A DNA stretch of 64,000 nt, taken from Paenibacillus tyrphae. Its GTDB lineage: Bacteria; Bacillota; Bacilli; Paenibacillales; NBRC-103111. Position 1 is the stretch's first letter. The number at the start of each line of letters is the position of its first letter. Location: assembly GCF_000722545.1 (NCBI RefSeq), contig NZ_JNVM01000006.1, forward strand, positions 310,001 to 374,000, read 5' to 3'. Of this stretch, positions 20,546 through 29,652 are shown in pieces. The notes beneath the pieces were generated by a model. That model had not been told where the DNA came from and made no database searches. It saw only the letters and a list, made by a program, of their open reading frames with translations. The position numbers and the translations under genes are program-made.

Positions 20546-22201
20546 CTACGTCTTTTGAATCTGATTCGCCCGTTCGTACAGCACCCTGCGCAGCAATTTG
20601 CCCGATCCGGTCTTGGGCAGCTCGCTTAAAAACTCGACTTTGCGCGGATATTTGTATACGGCCATATGCACTTTGGCCCACTCGACGATATCCTGCTCCG
20701 TCACTTTTCCGACCGCTTCGTCCTTGAGCACGATATACGCCTTCACTTCCTCGCCCCGGTAATCGTGGGCTACGCCAACGACGCACACTTCTTTAATCGC
20801 GGTATGCTTGTGCATGATACTCTCCACCTCGTTAGGGAAGACGGAGAAGCCCGACGATTTGATCAGTTCTTTTTTCCGGCCGGAAATATGGACGTAGCCG
20901 TCCTCGTCCATGTGTCCTAAATCCCCGCTTAAAAACCATCCGTCGACAAACGCGGCCGCCGTAGCCTCCGGATTTTTCCAATAGCCCTTCATGACCATCG
21001 GTCCTTTGAAAGCGAGCTCTCCCTGCTGCCCGAGCGGAACCTCCACGGTCGGATCGTCTATGGCAACGACGCGAACATCCGCATCCATCAGCGGGATGCC
21101 CGCTGAGCCGACCCTCGCGTTTTCCATAAAATTCATCGTAATCTGGGCCGTTGTCTCGCTCAGCCCATAGCCTTCCAGCAGCCGGGTGCGGGTGACTTCG
21201 TAGAAGCGCTCAAAGATCGGCTTCGGCACCGGAGCGCCCCCCGACAGGCAGCCTGAGAGGGAAGACAAATCGTAGTTCGCCGCGTTCGGGTGGTTAATGA
21301 CCGCGATATTCATCGTAGCCGTGCTTACCCAATGCTGGATTTGCAGCTTGTGAATCGCTTCCAAAATAACGTCCGGCACAAAACGGTGGAACAGCATCAT
21401 CGTACCTCCATTGCAGAGCGGCGATCCCATGCAATTGACCAGTCCGATAACATGAAACAAAGGCATCGCCGCCAGATGGCGGTCGCGCGGCTTCGTTCGT
21501 ACCCCGTCCCTGAACGAGAACGCGTTAGCCACAATATTGCGGTGCGTGAGCTCCGCGCCTTTGGGCATGCCTGTCGTTCCCGAAGTGTATTGCAGCACGG
21601 CGGTATCGTCCAGGCACGCATTGGCCGGAGGAATTGGATCGTCGTAATGGATCAACTCCAGAATACGCTCCTCTCCCGGAAGCCTGCTTATCGTTCTCTC
21701 CACAGGACCGAACGACATCGGAAGCTCCGGATAATCCGGGGCAAAATCCGTCAGCGCCGTCGAGATGATCCGCAGCCCGGGAAACTCCGGCAAAATCGGA
21801 CACAAATGCTCCAGCAAATTTTCCTGAATGAAGATAGCCTTAGGCTCGGCGTCTCCCAGCAGATGGCTCAGCTCCGCCCGCTTGAACATCGGATTCATGG
21901 GCACCGCTATCGCGCCCAGACGCTGGACGGCCAGAAACGCCATAATAAACTGCGGGCTATTCTCCATATAGAGGGCGACGGTGTCGCCCTTGCCCACGCC
22001 TCTTGCATGCAGTTGGGCGGCGAGCTGCATGTACATCTCTGCCAGCTCGCCGTACGTGATCGTCTTGCCATAGAAGTAAACCGCCGTATCGTCGGGATTT
22101 GTTGTCGCATGTTCCTCCACATAGTTTTCCAGGACCTTGTCTTCAAAGATGAAATGCCGCGGAACATCTTCGGGCCACACCTTGTACCATGCTTTTTCCA
22201 T
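20546..22201 (-). CDS. Acyl-CoA ligase (long-chain fatty acid type, AMP-forming)
   Basis: A 551-aa adenylate-forming enzyme that activates a carboxylic acid with ATP and CoA. Visible motifs: the phosphate loop YTSGTTGMPKGAELTH (about 205-220), GYGLSETT, the hinge region GWFLSGDLGHMDEDGYVHISGRKK, and the C-terminal catalytic lysine in PKTGSGKLLRR. The gene starts 18 bp after the stop of the dienoyl-CoA-reductase-like gene, so the two are cotranscribed. The pairing suggests activation and reduction of an unsaturated acid; the chain length cannot be read from the sequence. GGAGGGGTAAGC precedes the ATG. Confidence 0.88.
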   Translation of the reverse strand: MEKAWYKVWPEDVPRHFIFEDKVLENYVEEHATTNPDDTAVYFYGKTITYGELAEMYMQLAAQLHARGVGKGDTVALYMENSPQFIMAFLAVQRLGAIAVPMNPMFKRAELSHLLGDAEPKAIFIQENLLEHLCPILPEFPGLRIISTALTDFAPDYPELPMSFGPVERTISRLPGEERILELIHYDDPIPPANACLDDTAVLQYTSGTTGMPKGAELTHRNIVANAFSFRDGVRTKPRDRHLAAMPLFHVIGLVNCMGSPLCNGGTMMLFHRFVPDVILEAIHKLQIQHWVSTATMNIAVINHPNAANYDLSSLSGCLSGGAPVPKPIFERFYEVTRTRLLEGYGLSETTAQITMNFMENARVGSAGIPLMDADVRVVAIDDPTVEVPLGQQGELAFKGPMVMKGYWKNPEATAAAFVDGWFLSGDLGHMDEDGYVHISGRKKELIKSSGFSVFPNEVESIMHKHTAIKEVCVVGVAHDYRGEEVKAYIVLKDEAVGKVTEQDIVEWAKVHMAVYKYPRKVEFLSELPKTGSGKLLRRVLYERANQIQKT

Positions 22202-22219
22202 GCTTACCCCTCCATATCG

Positions 22220-24181
22220 TTATTCGGTCTTCGCAAGCCTGCCTTCCTCGTAAGCAACACATGCACCTTCATAGATGGCTCGCTTGGCATCCAGCTCTCC
22301 CGGGAACCGGGCCCCGCCGATTTTGACGACAGGAATGCCCGCCCGCTGCACGAGCTGGTAATCCCACGCTTCGGATAGTTGTCCGGCGGCAAGAATGACG
22401 GTGTCGGCGGGAATTTTTTTCGTTTCCGAACCACTCTCCGTCTGCAGCTGTATGACAACTCCGTCTTCGTCAATGCGCTCGTAGCTTAAGTCGGTCACAA
22501 ATTGAACCTTCTTCTGCCGCAGATGCGAAAGAAGCGCCCAACGGGTCGTTTTGCCTAGTGTTTCGCCGGGCTTGCCTTTTCTGCGAAGCAGATAAATCTC
22601 GCGCTCCGCCTGCTCGGATAAGTAATGCGCCAGATCGCAGCCGATCCCTCCCGCTCCGATGATCACAACCCGTTTTCCAACCTCTGCCTCCCCCCGGAGC
22701 ACTTGCTGATACGTCAATACGTGAGGAAGCGAGATTCCCGGCAGCTCCGGGATTCGCGGCTTGATGCCGCTGGCCAGCACGACCAGATCCGGAGCAAGAG
22801 CGGCGATTTCCTCCGGCATCGGACTATAGTTTAAGCGGATATCTACGCCTAAGCGGTGCAACTCGTGCTGATAATAGCGCAGCGTCTCGGCAAACTCCTG
22901 TTTGCCGGGAATCCGCCTCGCCAGATTCAACTGCCCGCCCAGCCGGTCTTCTTTTTCGTACAGCACGACGCGCTCGCCAATCTCGGCCAATGCCCGCGCC
23001 GCTTCCATCCCGGCGGCTCCACCGCCAATGACCGCGATGTGGCGGGGACGCTGCACCCTGAAGGGCTTCCACTTCGACTCCCGGCCCACCCGCGGATTGA
23101 CCAGGCATGAGGCCGGCCGGCCTTCGAACACTTGATCGAGACATGCCTGATTGCAAGCAATACAAGTATTGATCCGGTCGAATTGCCCATCGCGGGCTTT
23201 GCGCAGCAGATCGGGGTCCGCCAGGAACGGACGCGCCATCGATACCAGATCGCAGGCTCCACGCTGCAGCAGCTCGTCGGCCAGCCGGGGATCGTTAATC
23301 CGGTTGCTGCCGATCACCGGAACGTTCACCGCCCGTTTGATCGATTCCGCGATGTGAATATATCCGGCCCGGGGCACCATCATGGAGATGGTCGGCACCT
23401 GGGATTCGTGCCAGCCGATTCCGACGTTAATCGCGTCCACTCCCGCGTCCGCCACCATGCGGGCGAATTGCAGCGTTTCTTCCTCCGTCGTGCTGTCCGG
23501 GACCAGATCGGCGCCGGACAGCCGGAAAATGACCGGATAGCCGGGTCCGACCGCTTCGCGAACGGCCTGAGCGATGCGCAGCGCAAACCTTGTCCGATGC
23601 TCGAACGAGCCGCCCCATGCATCGGTGCGCTTATTGGTCGCCGGGGAAAGGAATTGATTGATCAGATACCCTTCCGACCCCATAATCTCGACGGCATCGA
23701 ACCCGAGGTCCGCCGCCTTCTTCGCGCTGACCGCATAACGGGCGATCAGCTCCTCGATTTCCTCGTTGGTAAGCTCCCTTGGCGTGTGACGATGGATCGG
23801 CGAACGGATGGCGGAAGGCGCTACGGCGAGGATGCCCGTCAGATCCGAGTAGGCGTACCGCCCCGCGTGAAACAATTGGGCCGCGATCCGCCCTCCGGCC
23901 GCATGCACTTGAGCCGTCAGGCTTTCCATATGCTTGCAATGCTCATCGCTGTAAAATCCCATGAAGTTATGACCGCCGTCCCCTTCGGGCGAGACGGAAA
24001 TGCCGCCTGTCACGATCAGGCCCGGACTGTCCTGACCGGCTCTTTCCTTATAGAAATCAATCAAGGCTTGACTGCCCGCTTCTTCCCCCTCCAGCCCGGT
24101 ATGCATAGAGCCCATAAGGACACGGTTGGGAAGCTCCAATCGGCCCAAACGTATCGGCTGAAACAAGTGATCCAGCTTCAT
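22220..24181 (-). CDS. 2,4-dienoyl-CoA reductase-like NADH:flavin oxidoreductase
   Basis: A 653-aa enzyme with the FadH layout: an N-terminal Old Yellow Enzyme barrel binding FMN (1-330), a 4Fe-4S cysteine cluster (CIACNQACLDQVFEGRPASC, about 335-360) and C-terminal FAD/NAD(P) Rossmann domains (HIAVIGGGAAGMEAARAL and VVIIGAGGIGCDLAHYL). Such enzymes reduce conjugated double bonds of enoyl-CoA or 2-enoate substrates. GGGAGAGACA fixes the ATG at 24181; the longer reading to 24289 has no ribosome binding site. It is followed by the acyl-CoA ligase gene and faces a divergent MocR-type regulator. Confidence 0.88.
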   Translation of the reverse strand: MKLDHLFQPIRLGRLELPNRVLMGSMHTGLEGEEAGSQALIDFYKERAGQDSPGLIVTGGISVSPEGDGGHNFMGFYSDEHCKHMESLTAQVHAAGGRIAAQLFHAGRYAYSDLTGILAVAPSAIRSPIHRHTPRELTNEEIEELIARYAVSAKKAADLGFDAVEIMGSEGYLINQFLSPATNKRTDAWGGSFEHRTRFALRIAQAVREAVGPGYPVIFRLSGADLVPDSTTEEETLQFARMVADAGVDAINVGIGWHESQVPTISMMVPRAGYIHIAESIKRAVNVPVIGSNRINDPRLADELLQRGACDLVSMARPFLADPDLLRKARDGQFDRINTCIACNQACLDQVFEGRPASCLVNPRVGRESKWKPFRVQRPRHIAVIGGGAAGMEAARALAEIGERVVLYEKEDRLGGQLNLARRIPGKQEFAETLRYYQHELHRLGVDIRLNYSPMPEEIAALAPDLVVLASGIKPRIPELPGISLPHVLTYQQVLRGEAEVGKRVVIIGAGGIGCDLAHYLSEQAEREIYLLRRKGKPGETLGKTTRWALLSHLRQKKVQFVTDLSYERIDEDGVVIQLQTESGSETKKIPADTVILAAGQLSEAWDYQLVQRAGIPVVKIGGARFPGELDAKRAIYEGACVAYEEGRLAKTE

Positions 24182-24373
24182 TGTCTCTCTCCCTTTCGTT
24201 TCATAGGACCTGCTATATTCATCATTTATATGCAGGGCTTTCCATTTATAACATCCGCTTCGAAGGTCAGGTTTACATCCCGGATTCAACCTGCGTATAA
24301 TTAGATTTATTTATGTCTATTTATAACTAAACAGCATTAATTCATACGATTTTGTTGAGGTTGAGGGTGTCCG

Positions 24374-25777
24374 ATGCGTGAGCTTTCTTTAGAACTTTTG
24401 CCGAATCAAGCGCCTTTGTTTTTTCAAATTTACGGTTATTTCAAAGATGGAATCCGACAGGGGCAGTTGTCGTATGGCTCATTTCTCCCTTCCATTCGAA
24501 GCTGCGCCCGTACGCTGAAAGTCAGCAAAAATACGGTTGAAACCGCGTATCAGCTTCTCGTCTCGGAGGGCTACCTCCACACCATTCCCAAAAAAGGCTA
24601 TCAGGTTGTGCATCAAGCCGAAACGCTCGTTCCTGATCCGGGATCGGCTTCAAGCGACGCCTTGAACAAAGATATCCAAATCGATTTTCGATACGGGAAT
24701 ATCGAGCTGTCCGCTTTTCCGTTCCATCCATGGAACAAAGCGCGCAACACGCTGATCGCTCATTATCAAAGCAAGTATGAAGTGGAAGGACATTCCCAAG
24801 GCGAGTACCTGTTAAGGAACGAGCTGTCACGGCTGTTGTATGAATCCAGAGGCGTGGTGTCCGGGCCCGGGCAGATTATTATCGGCTCTACGCCTCAGCA
24901 GCTCTTATCCCTGTTAAGTCAGCTTCTGGACAAGAATCGGAATGTCATCGGCGTCGAAAACCCCGGCTACGACGGGGCAAGAAATACGTTGATCAACCAT
25001 GGCTTTCAAGTCCGTGCGATTCCGCTGGCCGAAGACGGTATTTCGATCGAAGAGCTTGAGAAGAGTAGGGCGAATGTGGTGTATGTGAGTCCTTCCCAGC
25101 AATTCCGAAACAAGCTGGCGATGTCTCAAGACAAACGGCAGCAGTTGATTCATTGGGTCCGTTCACGCGCAGGTGCGGGTTCGGTTAAATATATCATCGA
25201 GGATGACTACGAATGGGAGTTCAGGTATGACGATCGTTATTTGCCGTCCATTCAAAGTCTGGCCCCCGAGAAGATCATGTACATCGGAAGCATTTCCAAA
25301 ACTTTGCTGCCAGTCGCCAATCTAAGCTATCTGGTGCTTCCCAAGGCGATGCTGCCTTTATTTCGCTTGAAAGTAAGGGAATACGACCAGCCTGTTTCGC
25401 GGCTCGATCAGCTGACCTTGGCCCAGTATATAGCCGACGGTTATTGGCATAAGCATTTGCTCAAGATGCGGAAGCATTATGAAGAGAAACGGGAAGCTCT
25501 ATTCGAAGCCATATCCCGGTACGAGTCGTACTTTGTGGAGGTCGAGGGAAAAGATACCGGGCTGCACGCTATCCTAACCGTGAAAACAACGAAATCTGAA
25601 TCGGAGCTCATTGCGTCAGCGTTGGAAAAAGGCGTCAAGGTTTACGGGACATCCAGATACTGGCTTCATCCTGCAAGCAAGTATCCTACCATACTGCTTG
25701 GTTATGGAGCCTTGAGCTGCCATGAGATTCGTATGGGCATCCGGCGGTTGACCGAAGCTTGGTTCGGCCCCGCTTGA
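24374..25777 (+). CDS. MocR-type transcriptional regulator (GntR helix-turn-helix plus aminotransferase domain)
   Basis: A 467-aa regulator. Residues 1-78 are a GntR winged helix (FLPSIRSCARTLKVSKNTVE) and residues about 110-460 an aminotransferase fold with the likely PLP lysine K309 in IGSISKTLLP. MocR proteins usually sense PLP or an amino compound and control a divergent gene, here the dienoyl-CoA-reductase-like/ligase pair across a 192-bp gap. Confidence 0.88.
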   Translation: MRELSLELLPNQAPLFFQIYGYFKDGIRQGQLSYGSFLPSIRSCARTLKVSKNTVETAYQLLVSEGYLHTIPKKGYQVVHQAETLVPDPGSASSDALNKDIQIDFRYGNIELSAFPFHPWNKARNTLIAHYQSKYEVEGHSQGEYLLRNELSRLLYESRGVVSGPGQIIIGSTPQQLLSLLSQLLDKNRNVIGVENPGYDGARNTLINHGFQVRAIPLAEDGISIEELEKSRANVVYVSPSQQFRNKLAMSQDKRQQLIHWVRSRAGAGSVKYIIEDDYEWEFRYDDRYLPSIQSLAPEKIMYIGSISKTLLPVANLSYLVLPKAMLPLFRLKVREYDQPVSRLDQLTLAQYIADGYWHKHLLKMRKHYEEKREALFEAISRYESYFVEVEGKDTGLHAILTVKTTKSESELIASALEKGVKVYGTSRYWLHPASKYPTILLGYGALSCHEIRMGIRRLTEAWFGPA

Positions 25778-25875
25778 AATTGGCTTGTCCCACCGATTTT
25801 CGTGATTCTGTCCCTTTCGCTGTCATCCGAATTCATTATGATTGGTAGTAGTACTGCTAGCGAGGTGAATGACAG

Positions 25876-26628
25876 GTGAACTTTATTTTCGACATGGACG
25901 GGACGATCTGCTTTAAAGGGCAGCCCATTTCCAAGAACATTCTGGACTGTTTGCTGGAATTACAGGAAGCCGGCCATTTTATCGGCTTCGCTTCCGCGCG
26001 GCCTTACCGCGATATGCTGCCCGTTCTGGACGAGCGGTTTCACGACCACCTTCTCATCGGAGCGAACGGAGCGATGGCTCACTACCGGGGACAGCCTCTC
26101 TACTTGAATGCTATTCCCGCCGAACTGGCCCGCGAAATCGTAGCCATTCTGGATGAATTCCAGGCCGAATATCTGATTGACGACAAGCTGAACTACGCTT
26201 TAAAGTCGCATCGGCCTCATCCTCTGCTCATGAGTCTGGACCAGAACAAGCTTGCGGAATGCGTGGACGTGACCCGGATCGAAGCTTTCGTTAAAATTGT
26301 CGTGTTGGCGTGCGACAGGTTTAAACAATTGGCCGACATCCTTTCCCGGTTGGATGTGACGATTCATTATCATTCGGCGGAAGGCATCTTAGATATTACT
26401 TCAAGCAACGTCAACAAAATGAGAGGCCTGGAGCAAACAGGTCTTGGGCTGGAGTCGTTTATTTGCCTGGGCAATGATATGAACGATCTCCCGCTGTTCG
26501 AAAAGGCCCTCCATTCCGTCGTCATCGGGGAATTCGCGCCTCTGCTTCGTATCGCCAAAGAGCAAATTCCAGTGGATGACCGGGTGGAACAAAATATTAT
26601 ATCCAAGCTGAAGGAGCTTAGCGCATGA
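25876..26628 (+). CDS. HAD-superfamily hydrolase, Cof type
   Basis: A 250-aa phosphatase. Motif I is MDGT with both aspartates (FDMDGTICFKG), motif II lies in IGFASARP, and motif IV is LGNDMNDLPLF. The cap arrangement is that of Cof/YwpJ sugar-phosphate or nucleotide phosphatases. The start is GTG with AGGTG 8 nt upstream. Its stop overlaps the ATG of the M24 peptidase gene by four bases, so translation is coupled. Confidence 0.88.
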   Translation: MNFIFDMDGTICFKGQPISKNILDCLLELQEAGHFIGFASARPYRDMLPVLDERFHDHLLIGANGAMAHYRGQPLYLNAIPAELAREIVAILDEFQAEYLIDDKLNYALKSHRPHPLLMSLDQNKLAECVDVTRIEAFVKIVVLACDRFKQLADILSRLDVTIHYHSAEGILDITSSNVNKMRGLEQTGLGLESFICLGNDMNDLPLFEKALHSVVIGEFAPLLRIAKEQIPVDDRVEQNIISKLKELSA

Positions 26629-27302
26629 ACGATATGACCCAACGACACTTATCGCTGCGGGAGGCCGAGACGAAAGCGGCCGAGCTGTTCAAAGCGATCG
26701 AAGAAAACGGCCTGCTGCGCAGCGGCGTAACCGAAAAGCAAATCAACCGTGACATTTACGAGCTGGCGTTCCAAATGTTCGGCATCAAAAAATATTGGCA
26801 CAAACGCATTGTACGGGCCGGCAGAAATACGCTGTACCCTTACCGGGAAAATCCCCCGGATTTGACCGTTTCCGAGGAAGATATCCTGTTTATCGACTTT
26901 GGCCCAATCTTCGAAGATTGGGAGGCCGATTTCGGCCGCACCTACGTGCTGGGCGACGACCCGATCAAATTAAAGCTGCAGAGCGACATCGCTCTGGCAT
27001 GGGAGGAAGGGAAAGCCTTCTTCCAATCCCAGCCCCAGATTACCGGCAGCGAGCTGTTTGCTTTTGTAAGCGGGCTTGCGGCAAAATACGGCTGGGAATT
27101 CGGAGGCACGCACGCGGGACATCTCATCGGCGAATTCCCTCACGAGCAGATCCAGGGCGAAGAAGTCGAGAACTACATTCATCCCGACAATCACGTTCCC
27201 ATGAGAGACCCGGATCAGAACGGCCGTCCGCGGGATTGGATCTTGGAGATCCATTTGTTGACCGCGAGCTTGAAATCGGCGGTTTCACGGAACAGTTGTT
27301 GA
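26625..27302 (+). CDS. M24-family metallopeptidase, C-terminus shifted by one base
   Basis: A 225-aa member of the M24 (methionine or Xaa-Pro aminopeptidase) fold. Metal ligands are visible: the two aspartates in IDFGPIFEDWEADFGRTY, the histidine in THAGHLIGEFPH and the glutamate in WILEIH. After LEIH the frame runs into an unrelated tail; the +1 frame from 27255 encodes VDRELEIGGFTEQLL, the family's normal ending with the fifth ligand, stopping at 27313. One base appears to be missing. As written the enzyme lacks its last metal ligand. AAGGAG precedes the ATG. Confidence 0.75.
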   Translation: MNDMTQRHLSLREAETKAAELFKAIEENGLLRSGVTEKQINRDIYELAFQMFGIKKYWHKRIVRAGRNTLYPYRENPPDLTVSEEDILFIDFGPIFEDWEADFGRTYVLGDDPIKLKLQSDIALAWEEGKAFFQSQPQITGSELFAFVSGLAAKYGWEFGGTHAGHLIGEFPHEQIQGEEVENYIHPDNHVPMRDPDQNGRPRDWILEIHLLTASLKSAVSRNSC

Positions 27303-27352
27303 CCGTCGAATAAAATGCAAGAACATCTAAAAATCAGCCCCCCTCGAACGAG

Positions 27353-27557
27353 GTTGAGATAGCGGTCAAATAGGTAATAGAGTTGTACGAGGGGGTGGGG
27401 TATCTACTTCCGGTCGCTGTTGTCTGCAGGAAATTTTTATTAGAAGCCGCTTAGCAGCGGATATTTCCCGCAGACAAAGGCGAACGCTATCGCTCCTCCA
27501 GTAGATACCCCACCTCCGTTTTTTATCTCTATTTCAGTGAAAAACCTCTTTCTCAAC
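27353..27557. repeat. Long nested palindrome, MITE-like
   Basis: Four levels of inverted repeat are centred near 27453: GTTGAGA/TCTCAAC at the ends (27353, 27557) with degenerate flanks; GTGGGGTATCTACT/AGTAGATACCCCAC (27395-27408, 27500-27513), extending to 18 bp with one mismatch; GTCTGCAGGAAAT/ATTTCCCGCAGAC (27422-27434, 27463-27475); and CCGCT/AGCGG around TAGC. The whole could fold into one arm of about 100 bp. It encodes nothing and resembles a dispersed non-autonomous element. Confidence 0.7.
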
Positions 27558-27560
27558 ACC

Positions 27561-27592
27561 CTAGCCCCCCTTCCAACGGGGGTTATTTTTTT
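27561..27592 (+). terminator. Intrinsic terminator beyond the palindrome
   Basis: CCCCC and GGGGG around TTCCAAC, followed by TTA and seven T. It probably ends the HAD/peptidase transcript. Confidence 0.7.
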
Positions 27593-27734
27593 GATTTCTC
27601 CCCCAATCAAACGGCGATGCCGTGCCAAGCCATTCCTCCTTTCTTCTACAACATTGCGTTGCTTTTCCCTTCTTTAAACATCCTTCGACGTTATTCCTTT
27701 AAATTCCTTCTTTGGAATATAATGATTATCCGAT

Positions 27735-28379
27735 TCACAACTTCCCACGGGCTAATTTTTTAAACACGTCGATGGCATGACTATCAAGAGAAAAGAATAC
27801 ATCGTCCTCGTCTTCCTCGTCGATTTCCACTTCAAGGTTGTCCACCTGGCCGACGAGCATGTCAATAAACTCGCTAAGGCTGGAAGCAAGCACATATTTG
27901 TCGTCTTCGTCTCGTCCGAAATTGATGATCTGTCCAGGGGCTCCGTCCGGGCCGGGGTTCATGTCGAAGCCGATGGCATTGCCCGCCCCGTCATAAAATA
28001 CGGGAATCCATCCGGTGTCCGCATAGACGGGCCGAATGACTCCGGCCGGGTGCGATTGGCAAAACTCTCCGAGCTCCCGCAAGCCTTCGGCCCCTTCCGA
28101 CTCGATAAGCTCCTTCCACTCGTTCCATCTGCGGTACATTTCCTCGACCGACAAAAAATCCAAAGCGTAAACGACGCCATACTGATGATTCTGTCCATTA
28201 TTCAGCATGTACAGCTGTTTCAGTTCCGAAGGCAGCTCCATTCCCATTTGACGCTCGATGTCAGCGATATCTTCCGGCAAGGCTGGGCCGTTTAAATAAC
28301 AGTCGAAACGGCCGGCTTTTTGATTCATGGCATCAACGAATGAAGTCCATGCTGCAGCGATAGAGACATTGTTTTTCAA
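27735..28379 (-). CDS. SMI1/KNR4-family protein
   Basis: A 214-aa acidic protein of the SMI1/KNR4 fold: ALPEDIADIERQMGMELPSE and LKQLYMLNNGQN near the N-terminus, GWIPVFYDGAGNAIGFDMNP in the middle. In bacteria this fold is common among immunity proteins of polymorphic toxins, but no toxin gene is next to it. TTG start with AGAGGA upstream. The C-terminus carries an acidic run (IDEEDEDDVFF). Confidence 0.8.
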   Translation of the reverse strand: MKNNVSIAAAWTSFVDAMNQKAGRFDCYLNGPALPEDIADIERQMGMELPSELKQLYMLNNGQNHQYGVVYALDFLSVEEMYRRWNEWKELIESEGAEGLRELGEFCQSHPAGVIRPVYADTGWIPVFYDGAGNAIGFDMNPGPDGAPGQIINFGRDEDDKYVLASSLSEFIDMLVGQVDNLEVEIDEEDEDDVFFSLDSHAIDVFKKLARGKL

Positions 28380-28494
28380 AGGAGTTCCTCTTTTCTATAG
28401 GGAATGTGTGTTTAATTGTGTTTTGTTGTATTTTGTTTGACTTTTTCCCCTAGCGAGGATTATGATAAACGTAACGAAAGGGGAGAGCTCATCC

Positions 28495-29322
28495 ATGAAA
28501 CCTATCGCTCGTGTCATTATTATCGGCTGGGACGGAGCAGGCAATTTTGTAGCGTCCGCGAATACGCCGAATTTGGACCGGCTCGTCCGGATGGGGACAT
28601 TCGACTTCCAAGCCCAGACGGCGACGCCGACGATCAGCGCGCAATGCTGGGGATCGCTTCTACATGGCGTCGCGCCGGACAAGCACGGGTTGACCAACGA
28701 AGCCGCAAGCAGCCATACGTACCCGGACGATTCGCCGTTTCCTTCGATCTTTCGGGTTGTGCGCGAGGCATATCCCGACGCCCTGCTGGCCGCATTCAGC
28801 GCGTGGTCCCCGATCAACGACGGCATAATCGAACCGTCCATCGGCGTCCATAAAGTATCGATGAAGGACCGCGACCTGTCGCTGGCCGCAGCCGCTTATA
28901 TCCGGGAGCACCCCGAACTGAAGCTGATGTACGTTCAGTTGGATTTACCGGACGCGGCCGGTCACCGGCACGGGTACAATACGCCCGAGCAGCTGCGGGC
29001 GATCGAAGAAGCGGATGAACATACGGGATTTATCCTCGATGCGATCGAGCAAACGGGTCTTCTGGACGACAGCCTGCTGATCCTCGTGTCCGATCATGGC
29101 GGCGGCGGAGCCGACCCGCGGGACCACGGCAGCGATCACCCGATGGACAAGACGATCTTTTGGGGCTGCGTCGGTCCGGGCATCCGGCAAGGCGCTTCGC
29201 TTCAGGGCACGATGACGATCACCGACACGGCGGCCGTCGTCGTCCGAGCGCTTGGCATCGAAGCTCCCGCATCTTGGGAAGCGAAGCTTCCGGAAGGACT
29301 TTTCGCGGAATCATGTCACTGA
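28495..29322 (+). CDS. Alkaline-phosphatase-superfamily phosphodiesterase
   Basis: A 275-aa enzyme of the nucleotide pyrophosphatase/phosphodiesterase type. The first metal site is IIIGWDGAGN, the nucleophile is probably the threonine in TPTISAQCWGSLLHG, and further metal ligands lie in DLPDAAGHRHGY and LVSDHGGGG. No signal peptide, so it is cytoplasmic. AAAGGGGAG sits 9 nt before the ATG at 28495. The substrate is not evident. Confidence 0.85.
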   Translation: MKPIARVIIIGWDGAGNFVASANTPNLDRLVRMGTFDFQAQTATPTISAQCWGSLLHGVAPDKHGLTNEAASSHTYPDDSPFPSIFRVVREAYPDALLAAFSAWSPINDGIIEPSIGVHKVSMKDRDLSLAAAAYIREHPELKLMYVQLDLPDAAGHRHGYNTPEQLRAIEEADEHTGFILDAIEQTGLLDDSLLILVSDHGGGGADPRDHGSDHPMDKTIFWGCVGPGIRQGASLQGTMTITDTAAVVVRALGIEAPASWEAKLPEGLFAESCH

Positions 29323-29652
29323 AATGTCGTTTTGAAGGATCCCCAAGGCTTGTTCGCCCTTGGCTTGGGGACCTCAATCACAAGGAAATCCACATCAATT
29401 CCACGTAAAATCGCCAGTTGTATGTAACCCCATTCCCTCCAAAATACCCGCAATGAATAAAGCCCGTTCTCTCTATGAAATTCTACTATAGATATTCGAT
29501 CGATGCTCTGATGTGTCGTTTTTGTGAAAATATAAACTATTTGTCGGGTGCGGTCGAAATATGCCTTGACAGGAGGTGATCTGCATAAATTTGTAGCAAC
29601 CCGTATGCCCAACATTTGAACCGCAAGCACAACATTGGAGGAGGAAAATAAT
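29323..29652. other. Intergenic region with a GC-rich hairpin
   Basis: After the phosphodiesterase stop, CCCCAAG and CTTGGGG flank a loop (about 29341-29368) and may terminate transcription despite lacking a T run. The rest is the upstream region of the GH18 gene, with no gene that I can support. Confidence 0.4.

Larger units (their letters stand above)
27303..27734. other. Intergenic region occupied by a long palindrome and a terminator
   Basis: No gene is supported here. The stretch is filled by the nested palindrome at 27353-27557 and the hairpin terminator just beyond it, then an AT-rich spacer before the SMI1/KNR4 gene. Confidence 0.6.

Noticed and set aside
21290-22378. Open frame of 362 aa opposite the acyl-CoA ligase gene
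   Set aside because: Its product is rich in Arg/His with no domain, and it lies fully opposite two well-supported genes.
23132-24304. Open frame of 390 aa opposite the dienoyl-CoA-reductase-like gene
   Set aside because: Mirror-frame artefact of codon bias; no motifs and no ribosome binding site.
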